Origin: Desulfatirhabdium butyrativorans
GTDB taxonomy: Bacteria > Desulfobacterota > Desulfobacteria > Desulfobacterales > DYRK01
Length of the DNA stretch: 6,346 bases
Assembly (NCBI GenBank): GCA_020718785.1
Contig: DYRK01000087.1
Coordinates: forward strand, 8,285-14,630
Direction: 5' to 3'
This document shows positions 1 to 5,569 of this stretch, piece by piece. Under the pieces are notes generated by a model that worked only from the letters and a program-made list of their open reading frames with translations, was not told the DNA's origin and ran no database searches. The translations under genes were made by a program, and so were the position numbers. Position 1 is the first letter of the stretch, and each line of letters begins with the position of its first letter.

Positions 1-25
1 TCGGTTTTCGATCAGCAACTATCAT
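1..25 (-). CDS. 5' end of a downstream gene, possibly metV (methylene-THF reductase partner)
   Basis: Only the first eight codons lie in the window; they read MIVADRKP from an ATG at 25-23 and remain open to the window edge. A strong ribosome binding site, GAGGTG at 37-32, stands six bases before the ATG, which is why I call a real start despite the short length. The peptide resembles, from memory, the N-terminus of MetV-type proteins (the zinc/Fe-S partner of methylenetetrahydrofolate reductase MetF), which are often encoded right after mvhD in acetogens and Wood-Ljungdahl sulfate reducers. It is in the same direction as hdrA and mvhD, 118 bases after the mvhD stop, so a shared operon is plausible although a large inverted repeat lies between. 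Eight residues cannot prove a family: the start is well supported, the MetV identity is a context-aided guess. Confidence 0.5.
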
Positions 26-31
26 CAGATT

Positions 32-37
32 CACCTC
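32..37 (-). promoter_or_regulatory. Ribosome binding site of the partial downstream gene
   Basis: On the minus strand GAGGTG is followed by six bases and then ATG (25-23). This Shine-Dalgarno match is the main evidence that a gene starts at the left edge of the window. Confidence 0.6.
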
Positions 38-45
38 GTTAATTT

Positions 46-131
46 GGGTGCTGGGTGCTGGGTGCTGGGGACTGGGTGCTGGGTTCTCGTAAGCCCAGTC
101 CCCAGTACCCAGTACCCGGTCCCCAGTACCC
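46..131. repeat. Heptanucleotide tandem repeat arranged as a large inverted repeat
   Basis: The left arm (46-83) is built of 7-base units of the form GGGTGCT / GGGGACT; the right arm (94-131) is built of the complementary units CCCAGTA, CCCAGTC and CCCGGTC. The arms face each other across a 10-base loop (84-93). Lining them up base by base gives about 38 paired positions with only three clear mismatches when G-T wobbles are allowed, so the transcript should fold into a long hairpin. It lies in the gap between the mvhD stop and the next start. No spacers separate the units, so this is not CRISPR. It could act as a processing or attenuation hairpin within the operon, or simply be an expanded repeat. 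Confidence 0.85.
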
Positions 132-143
132 GGTCCCCTTCTT

Positions 144-557
144 TCAGCACCTTACCGGACTGGGTCCCAATGTTTTGGCTCTTTCGGTCATTTCTTTTGC
201 AATTTCGGCAAACCGGGGACCCATTGCAGAAGAAAGATTGAACATTTCAATGCGCTCCGGTTCTATCCCCAGGTCACTGAGGGTCTTTTTCACATAATTA
301 ACTCTTTTTCTGGCTCTGAGATTTCCTTCCAGGAAATGACATTCTCCCTCCACTCAGCCAGACACATAGACAGCATCCGCGCCGTCTTCGATAGCCCTCA
401 GAAGATGCAGGATATCCACCCGGCCCGTACAGGGAACCTGAATGATTTTCACATTGGTCGGGTAGGAAAGCCGCATGGATCCTGCCAGATCAGCCGCGGC
501 ATAAGCACAGTATTTGCACGCAAATGCGATAATTTGCGGTTCATAAGCTTCTGTCAT
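144..557 (-). CDS. mvhD: MvhD-family hydrogenase/heterodisulfide reductase delta subunit, selenocysteine-containing
   Basis: This 137-residue protein is read through an in-frame TGA at 356-354 (residue 68). The first part has the family CxxC motif (ACKYCAYAAADLAG, near residues 13-26) and the PCTGRVD motif; the part after the TGA continues the same family directly, giving YVSG-U-VEGECHFLEGN where homologues have GC..GDCH..GN. Selenocysteine thus replaces the conserved Cys of that motif. A separate gene starting at the GTG after the TGA is unlikely because no ribosome binding site precedes it. The start ATG (557-555) has AAGGA six bases upstream. MvhD carries a [2Fe-2S] cluster and passes electrons from a partner enzyme to HdrA. 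Sec-containing relatives are known: VhuD of methanococci and BamF of benzoate degraders. The length is normal. The gene lies 174 bases after hdrA in the same direction, supporting a joint complex. The alternative, a nonsense-broken pseudogene, is disfavoured by the intact flanks and the SECIS-like hairpin. Confidence 0.9.
318..356 (-). promoter_or_regulatory. Selenocysteine UGA codon with bacterial SECIS-like hairpin
   Basis: The UGA is at 356-354. Starting 17 bases after it, the message has a perfect 6-bp stem, AUUUCC/GGAAAU (337-332 with 326-321), capped by the 5-base loop UGGAA, which has a G in its second position as bacterial SECIS loops usually do. A lower GAG/CUC stem (346-344 with 320-318) can extend it across an asymmetric bulge that includes a U. 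The loop lies 23-27 bases after the UGA, close to the spacing in Escherichia coli fdhF. This is the element SelB would bind to insert selenocysteine. The structure was folded by eye, without an energy calculation. Confidence 0.75.
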
Positions 558-562
558 AAGTT

Positions 563-568
563 TTCCTT
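563..568 (-). promoter_or_regulatory. Ribosome binding site of mvhD
   Basis: AAGGA (plus-strand tcctt, 564-568) stands six bases before the ATG at 557-555 and fixes the mvhD start. Confidence 0.6.
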
Positions 569-578
569 TTAAAAAAAA

Positions 579-629
579 GAGGTGAGAGGTCAGGGGTTCG
601 GGGTCAGAGGTTATGACCTCGCCCCCTGA
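579..629. repeat. Heptanucleotide array GRGGTYA with inverted arm
   Basis: Five consecutive 7-base units can be read: GAGGTGA, GAGGTCA, GGGGTTC, GGGGTCA and GAGGTTA (579-613). The complementary unit TGACCTC follows at once (614-620) and then GCCCCCTGA. The inversion gives a hairpin GAGGT-TATG-ACCTC (607-620) and an outer pairing TCAGGGG (590-596) with CCCCTGA (623-629). It sits in the hdrA-mvhD gap, close upstream of mvhD, so it would lie in the operon transcript just before the mvhD ribosome binding site. Confidence 0.75.
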
Positions 630-662
630 ATCTGCCTTTCAACTCACCTGATTGTTTATAGA

Positions 663-692
663 AAGTGAGAAGTAAATATTCAATTCTCACTT
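663..692 (-). terminator. Hairpin downstream of hdrA (possible terminator or processing site)
   Basis: AAGTGAGAA (663-671) pairs perfectly with TTCTCACTT (684-692) across a 12-base loop. The stem is A/T-rich and formed from heptad repeat units. There is no convincing run of U after it in the hdrA direction, so efficient intrinsic termination is doubtful; partial attenuation or mRNA processing before mvhD is equally possible. Confidence 0.3.
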
Positions 693-732
693 CTAAATTC
701 TCACTTCTCACTTCTCACTTCTAAATTCTCAC
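684..732. repeat. Heptanucleotide tandem array TTCTCAC/TTCTAAA, seven units
   Basis: Seven uninterrupted 7-base units run from 684 to 732: TTCTCAC, TTCTAAA, TTCTCAC three times, TTCTAAA, TTCTCAC. The last base of the array is part of the hdrA stop codon (TAG at 734-732), so on the coding strand the stop is followed directly by TGA. An inverted unit lies at 663-671. The sequence differs from the arrays at 46-131 and 579-629 but the period is the same. Confidence 0.85.
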
Positions 733-3700
733 TACGCCGCCTGTTTGCATTCAGGATCATAAAACAGGGCATCGGTCTTTGCAAGGAGCTGCTGATCCGT
801 GAAATGCTGCAAGGTTATGGCTTTGCCCGGGCATTCCGAAACGCAGATACCGCAGCCGTGACAGGAAGCCGGTTCGATAACTGCCGCTCCTTCTATCCCG
901 ATATACGGCACATGATAGGGACAGGCTCTCACACAGGTCAGACACACCGCGCAGCGATCCGGATTCACGTTTGCCACCACGCCGCCCACCATAATTCCCT
1001 CTTTGGACAGAATGGTCATAGATCTGGATACTGCTGCTCTTGCCTGAGAAATTGTCTCCTCAAGCGGCTTGGGATAATGCGCCAGACCTGCCATGAACAG
1101 ACCTTCCGAGGAAAAATCAACAGGTCTGAGTTTGGCATGTGCCTCCACCAGAAATCCCTCGGCATTGACCGTCACTTTGAACAGTTCGAACAGTTTCTTA
1201 TTCTCACTCGGAAGCACCGCGGTTGCCAGAACCAGCAGATCCGGATTCAGTTCAATGGGTCTGCCCAGCACGTGATCCGTAACGACAATACTCAGATTGT
1301 TCTGGGCATCTGCCGTGACCTGCGGCAGGTTTTCCAGATCGTGCCGGATAAACAGAATGCCTTTTTCCCGGGCCTCTTTGTAGAGGTCTTCCCGGAACCC
1401 GTAAGAACGGATATCCCGATACAGAATAAATATCTGCATATCCGGAGATCGTTCCTTGAGAACCAGCGCGCTCTTGAGACTGTGCGTACAGCAGAGTTTG
1501 CTGCAATAGGGACGCTCCGGAGACCGGGAACCCACGCACTGGATAAAAACAGCCATCTGAATCTCTTTAACCCGCTTGTCATCAGAGAAGATGATTTCAT
1601 CGGCTTCCAGATGGGTCACGACATTCGGATGCTTTCCGTAAAGATATTCCGTGGGAATATATTCTTTTCCGCCCGTGGCGAGAATGGAGGCTCCGTGTTC
1701 GATAACCGTGATCTGTCCTGCTGTGTTCAGCCGGGTAGTGAAATTGCCGATAACGCCGGTGGTTTCACAAACTTCTGTATTCATGAAGATTTTCACCAGC
1801 GGATGGCTTTGGACCTTTGAGATCAGCCCGTTCAGATAAGGGGCCACTTCCTCGCCCTGCCAGGTGGTTTTCAGCATCCGGGCAACGCCGCCCAGCGTAT
1901 TGCTTCTTTCCACCAGATATGCCTGAAATCCCTGTTCTGCAATTCCCAGCGCGGCTTCCATACCGGCAACACCGCCGCCCACGACCAGCCCGGCCTGTTT
2001 CACAGCCAGTTCCACCTGATGCAGCGGCTCAATATAGACAGCTTTTGCCACAGCCATTCTCACCAGGTCTTTTGCCTTGTCCGTGGCCTGCTTGGGATTG
2101 TTCATGTGGACCCAGGTATCCTGATCGCGGATATTTGCCATTTCAAACAGGTACTTGTTCAGTCCTGCATCGCGGATGGTTTCCTGAAACAGCGGCTCAT
2201 GAGTTCTGGGCGAGCAGGAGGCAACGACCACGCGGTTGATGCCTTTTTCCTGGATCACCACTTTCATGCGGTCCTGCGTATCCTGCGAGCAGGTGAAGAG
2301 ATTGTCTTCCACATGAACCACATAAGGAAGATTCCTGGCATATTCACGTATTGCCGGGACATCTGCCACACCGCCGATATTGATGCCGCAGTTGCACACA
2401 AACACGCCGACCCGGGGTCCTTCTCCGGACACATCCAGTTCCGGGGGCAGGGTTTTGACACGGGTCAGGGTTCCTCTTGCCGCGGACAGATGCGAGGTCG
2501 CGGAAGCAGCCGAAGCCGAGGCTTCCATGACCGAATAGGGAATGTCTTTGGGTTCCTGGAATGCGCCGCAGACATAAATACCTTCCCGCGAGGTCTGCAC
2601 CGGCATCAGATTCTTGGTCGCGGCATGCAGATGACGGTTCAGTTCAATGCCCATGCGCTTTGCCAGTTCCGCAATATGAGGTTCAGGCGAAAGCCCAATG
2701 GACAGCACGATCATGTCAAACAGTTCTTCTTTGATTTCACCGTTTTCTTCGACATAGCGGACTTTCAGGTTGTCGTTTTCCACCGGCTCCACCGTGTGAA
2801 CTCTGGACCGGATAAAACGCACGCCTTTTTCATCCCGTGTCCGCATGTAGTATTTTTCAAAATCCTTGCCGTAGGTCCGCATATCCATGAAAAAGACTGC
2901 GGTATCCAGGGGTCTTTTGCTATGCTCTTTGGCAATGACGGTCTGTTTGTTGGCATACATACAGCAGACCGAGGAGCAGTAACTGTGATCTGCCTGATTG
3001 ATGTCGCGGGAGCCTATGCACTGGAACCAGGCGACTTTATCCGGTTCTTTATGATCCGAGGGTCTCACCAGATGGCCTTCAAAAGGACCTGATGCCGAAA
3101 GAATCCGCTCGAATTCCAGCGCGGTGACCACATTGGGATGCGTGGCATAACTGTAGGTTTTGTATTTTCTGGGATCAAACGGAACAAATCCGGGGGCAAG
3201 AATAATCGCGCCGACATTGACGAAGGTTTCTTTGACCTGCATTTCATGGTTCACCGCGCCGGCGAGACAGGCTTTCACGCACTGGTAACACTCGGAGCAG
3301 ATGCCGCAGCGCAGACAGCGTTCCGCTTCTTTCCGAGCTTCTTCTTCATTGTAGCCGAATGAAACTTCAAGGAAATTGCATTCTCTGGCCGCGGGATCCA
3401 GACAGCGGACCGAAGTGCGGGCTTTTTTCGGCTCCTCGGAAACATCGGGTTTTTCGAATTCCCATGTTTTGGGCCGGTTTTCTTTCAAATCCAGTCCGTT
3501 GATGTAACGATGAATGCTTTCGGCTGCTTCTTTGCCGCAGGCTACTGCATCCACCACGGATTTGGGTCCGTAAAACGCGTCGCCACCGGCAAATACCCAC
3601 TCGACCGGAGTCTGCAAAGTGACGGGATCCGCGCTCAGACCTCCGCGCGGAGTGGTCGGAATGCCCTGGGATTTGACCGTATCCAGCAGCGCGCTCTGTC

Positions 3701-5186
3701 CGATGGAAACGATCACAGTATCGCCGAACAGGGGCCGGCATTCGTTTTCATCATATTGGGGATTGAAACGTCTCTGTTCGTCAAATACCGCTGTGCAGGT
3801 TTTGAATTCCAGTCCTGAGACTTTTTTGTCTGTGCTGATGAAAAAGGCTTTGGGACCGAAACTGTTGACAATTTCAATGTCGCTTTCCAGTGCTTCCTGA
3901 ATTTCATGCTCCCAGGCCGGCATTTCTTCCCGTTTTTCCAGACACACCAGCGTGACCTTTTTCGCGCCTTTGCGTTTGGCAGTGAGGGCAACGTCAATAG
4001 CCACATTTCCGCCGCCTACGACAATCACCTCTTCGCCGATTTTGACCGGTTTGCCCAGAGCCGCGTCCCGCAGAAAATCCACGCCCTGAAGCACGCCTTC
4101 GGCATCTTCATTTTCCACTCCGAGCCGGCGTCCGCCGTGAAGACCGATGGCCAGAAACAGGGCTTTGAAACCCTCGGCTTTAAGGCTGTCCAGAGTAATG
4201 TCTTTGCCGAATTCCACGCCCGTTTTAATGGTCACACCCATTTTTTCGATAATCCCGATTTCCATGTTCAGGATATCTCTGGGAAGCCGGTATTCGGGAA
4301 TACCCACAGCCATCATGCCGCCTTTGACCGGGAGTTTTTCAAAGATCGTGACCTGATATCCCTGTTTTGCCAGAGAAGAGGCTGCTGACAATCCTGCGGG
4401 ACCCGAACCGATGACCGCGATCTTTTCAGACCGCTTCTGTTCCGCGACTTTCGGAATCAGCGGCGCGTCCTGAGTGCGCTCCCAGTCTGACAGGAACCGG
4501 TGAAGTTCGCGGATTGCCAAAGGCTGATCCACCGAATTGCGTGTACATTCCTTTTCACAGGGATGATGGCAGACGCGTCCGCAGACTCCGGGGAAAGGAT
4601 GTGCTTCTTTGAAGAGTTCCAGCGCTTCCTTATATCTGCCGTCATTTATCAGGGCAATATATCCCTGAATGCTGACATGCGCCGGGCATGTTGCCTTGCA
4701 GGGCGCAGTCCCGCGTTTTTCTATGGTATATGCGCTGGGCATTCCCTGGGGATAAAGTTTGTATGCGGCTTTGCGGTCCCGGAGTCCCTCATCGAACATA
4801 TTGGGAACCGGGATGGGGCAGGCTTTCTGACATTCGCCGCACGCGGTGCATTTTTTGATGTCAATGAAGCGGGGATACTGCTTCAGTTTTACCTGAAAAT
4901 TCCCGACCGAGCCGGTCACTTCCTCGATCTCGGTCTGGGTCATAAGATCAATATTCAGGTGTCTTCCGCATTCCACCAGCTTGGGTGAAATAACACACAT
5001 GGAGCAGTCGTTGGTGGGAAAGGTCTTGTCCAACTGCGCCATGACCCCGCCGATGGCTGATTTGCGCTCTGTCAGGTAAACGAGGTAGCCCGCGTCGGCA
5101 AGGTCCAGCGATGCCTGAATGCCGGCTATTCCCGCGCCTACAACCATTACAGAACCGATTGCATTTTTGTTGTTGTTTGGTTTCAT
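732..5186 (-). CDS. hdrA: HdrA-family electron-bifurcating flavoprotein with an inserted NfnB/GltD domain and two HdrA modules
   Basis: This 1484-residue protein is a fusion, probably cytoplasmic since no signal peptide or membrane segment is visible. Residues 10-123 begin a HdrA/QmoA-like FAD domain (VGAGIAGIQAS, CSMC at 61-64) and enter a ferredoxin motif (Cys 113, 116, 119, 123). Residues about 160-565 are a whole NfnB/GltD domain: Cys 163, 167, 202, 206, 210, 214; FAD fold GSGPAGLSAAS (260-270); dinucleotide fold VVGGGNVAIDVA (389-400); AGGDAFYGP near 533. HdrA resumes with CSECYQCVKAC (630-640), then QCIGSR (722-727) and YCSSVCC (736-742). Residues about 924-1048 are a HdrA N-terminal domain (VFVCNCGINIGG). 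A second FAD module follows (GGGVAGMEAAL, 1070-1080), with QCVGSR (1216-1221) and YCSKLCC (1227-1233). Two [4Fe-4S] motifs close the chain (Cys 1412-1421 and 1442-1452). Ordinary HdrA is about 650 residues. HdrA proteins split electrons at FAD between high- and low-potential acceptors; NAD(P)H as donor is inferred from the insert. AAGGA six bases before the ATG supports this start. It leads mvhD in the operon. BamE of benzoate degraders is an alternative relative. Confidence 0.92.
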   Translation of the reverse strand: MKPNNNKNAIGSVMVVGAGIAGIQASLDLADAGYLVYLTERKSAIGGVMAQLDKTFPTNDCSMCVISPKLVECGRHLNIDLMTQTEIEEVTGSVGNFQVKLKQYPRFIDIKKCTACGECQKACPIPVPNMFDEGLRDRKAAYKLYPQGMPSAYTIEKRGTAPCKATCPAHVSIQGYIALINDGRYKEALELFKEAHPFPGVCGRVCHHPCEKECTRNSVDQPLAIRELHRFLSDWERTQDAPLIPKVAEQKRSEKIAVIGSGPAGLSAASSLAKQGYQVTIFEKLPVKGGMMAVGIPEYRLPRDILNMEIGIIEKMGVTIKTGVEFGKDITLDSLKAEGFKALFLAIGLHGGRRLGVENEDAEGVLQGVDFLRDAALGKPVKIGEEVIVVGGGNVAIDVALTAKRKGAKKVTLVCLEKREEMPAWEHEIQEALESDIEIVNSFGPKAFFISTDKKVSGLEFKTCTAVFDEQRRFNPQYDENECRPLFGDTVIVSIGQSALLDTVKSQGIPTTPRGGLSADPVTLQTPVEWVFAGGDAFYGPKSVVDAVACGKEAAESIHRYINGLDLKENRPKTWEFEKPDVSEEPKKARTSVRCLDPAARECNFLEVSFGYNEEEARKEAERCLRCGICSECYQCVKACLAGAVNHEMQVKETFVNVGAIILAPGFVPFDPRKYKTYSYATHPNVVTALEFERILSASGPFEGHLVRPSDHKEPDKVAWFQCIGSRDINQADHSYCSSVCCMYANKQTVIAKEHSKRPLDTAVFFMDMRTYGKDFEKYYMRTRDEKGVRFIRSRVHTVEPVENDNLKVRYVEENGEIKEELFDMIVLSIGLSPEPHIAELAKRMGIELNRHLHAATKNLMPVQTSREGIYVCGAFQEPKDIPYSVMEASASAASATSHLSAARGTLTRVKTLPPELDVSGEGPRVGVFVCNCGINIGGVADVPAIREYARNLPYVVHVEDNLFTCSQDTQDRMKVVIQEKGINRVVVASCSPRTHEPLFQETIRDAGLNKYLFEMANIRDQDTWVHMNNPKQATDKAKDLVRMAVAKAVYIEPLHQVELAVKQAGLVVGGGVAGMEAALGIAEQGFQAYLVERSNTLGGVARMLKTTWQGEEVAPYLNGLISKVQSHPLVKIFMNTEVCETTGVIGNFTTRLNTAGQITVIEHGASILATGGKEYIPTEYLYGKHPNVVTHLEADEIIFSDDKRVKEIQMAVFIQCVGSRSPERPYCSKLCCTHSLKSALVLKERSPDMQIFILYRDIRSYGFREDLYKEAREKGILFIRHDLENLPQVTADAQNNLSIVVTDHVLGRPIELNPDLLVLATAVLPSENKKLFELFKVTVNAEGFLVEAHAKLRPVDFSSEGLFMAGLAHYPKPLEETISQARAAVSRSMTILSKEGIMVGGVVANVNPDRCAVCLTCVRACPYHVPYIGIEGAAVIEPASCHGCGICVSECPGKAITLQHFTDQQLLAKTDALFYDPECKQAA

Positions 5187-5192
5187 TTATCG

Positions 5193-5197
5193 TCCTT
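5193..5197 (-). promoter_or_regulatory. Ribosome binding site of hdrA
   Basis: AAGGA on the minus strand, six bases before the ATG at 5186-5184. The frame upstream shows no better start, so this fixes the N-terminus at MKPNNN. Confidence 0.65.
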
Positions 5198-5248
5198 GCT
5201 TTGATGTCTGTCTGTTCAATCCACGCAGCTAATTAACCTTAATATTAA

Positions 5249-5340
5249 TAGGAGTTACGCAGTTGCATGATTTTTAACCGCTAATGGACGCAAATAAACG
5301 CCAATTAATCAGGAAAATAAATTCAAATGCGTAAGTCATA
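5249..5340. mobile_element. MITE-like element in the hdrA leader, 92 bp
   Basis: The ends are imperfect terminal inverted repeats: TAGGAGTTACGCAGTTG at 5249-5265, and on the other strand TATGACTTACGCATTTG from 5340 to 5324 (13 of 17 identical). The pentamer ATTAA occurs directly outside both ends (5244-5248 and 5341-5345), which fits a target-site duplication, though the flanks are A/T-rich. The interior has three decamers with a shared CGCNAAT core: CGCTAATGGA, CGCAAATAAA and CGCCAATTAA (5279-5308). It is too small to code for a transposase. A second, inverted copy begins at 6306. It lies between the hdrA promoter and the hdrA ribosome binding site, so it is predicted to be transcribed as part of the leader. 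Confidence 0.7.
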
Positions 5341-5360
5341 ATTAATTTAAAAAAAGAATT

Positions 5361-5389
5361 TATATAATGGACACCCTGTGCTTAGTCAA
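5361..5389 (-). promoter_or_regulatory. Predicted sigma70-type promoter of hdrA
   Basis: On the minus strand there is a -35 TTGACT (5389-5384), a 17-base spacer and a -10 TATATA (5366-5361). Both boxes are near consensus and the spacing is ideal. Transcription would start near 5354, giving a leader of about 165 bases that contains the whole MITE-like element. A closer promoter arising from the A/T-rich sequence at 5230-5250 cannot be excluded. Confidence 0.6.
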
Positions 5390-5408
5390 GACAAATTTAC
5401 GACTGCCC

Positions 5409-5480
5409 GCGGAGGAGTGCAAACCTGTCTTATTAAAATAGGCCTTTTTTGCGGAGGAGTGCAAAAATTCCTTTTTTGCA
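5409..5480 (+). repeat. Two direct copies of a GCGGAGGAGTGCAAA ... CCTTTTTTGC unit
   Basis: GCGGAGGAGTGCAAA occurs at 5409-5423 and again, identically, at 5451-5465, exactly 42 bases apart (about four helical turns). Each copy is followed by CCTTTTTTGC (5443-5452 and 5470-5479), whose 3' end can pair back to TGCAAA, giving two consecutive weak hairpins; the second is TGCAAAA/TTTTGCA (5460-5480). The pair lies between the divergent hdrA and ACT promoters, upstream of the ACT gene. It may be a duplicated protein-binding site or a duplicated small structured element; I do not recognise it. Confidence 0.55.
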
Positions 5481-5483
5481 AGG

Positions 5484-5512
5484 TTGACTTGGACTCTGTT
5501 TCCGTATAGGTA
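5484..5512 (+). promoter_or_regulatory. Possible promoter of the ACT-domain gene
   Basis: A -35-like TTGACT (5484-5489) is followed by TATAGG at 5505-5510 (15-base spacing) or TAGGTA at 5507-5512 (17-base spacing). The -35 box is good, the -10 is weak. It is directly downstream of the duplicated motif, a fitting position for regulation. The leader would be about 50 bases. Confidence 0.35.
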
Positions 5513-5557
5513 GGGTTTAACGATTAAGACGATTATGACATCATATTATTAAACATC

Positions 5558-5562
5558 AGGAG
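5558..5562 (+). promoter_or_regulatory. Ribosome binding site of the ACT-domain gene
   Basis: AGGAG with seven bases to the ATG at 5570; it supports the start MVRTEIS. Confidence 0.65.
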
Positions 5563-5569
5563 CGGAACC

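Noticed and set aside
46..131. Simple intrinsic terminator ending the operon after mvhD
   Set aside because: The hairpin is strong but lacks a following U run on the minus strand, and another gene with a good ribosome binding site starts just beyond it; kept only as a repeat.
44..297. Plus-strand open frames at 44-241 and 55-297
   Set aside because: Their N-terminal halves translate the heptanucleotide repeat and the rest is antisense to mvhD.
144..353. Separate small gene starting at the GTG directly after the TGA
   Set aside because: It has no ribosome binding site, and its sequence is the direct C-terminal continuation of the MvhD family; the TGA is better read as selenocysteine.
46..732. 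CRISPR array
   Set aside because: The units are seven bases long and contiguous, with no spacers and no cas genes nearby.
804..3092. Long plus-strand open frames of 338 and 357 codons opposite hdrA
   Set aside because: They are antisense to a well-supported gene, rich in His, Arg and Cys as expected for mirror frames, and match no family that I can recognise.
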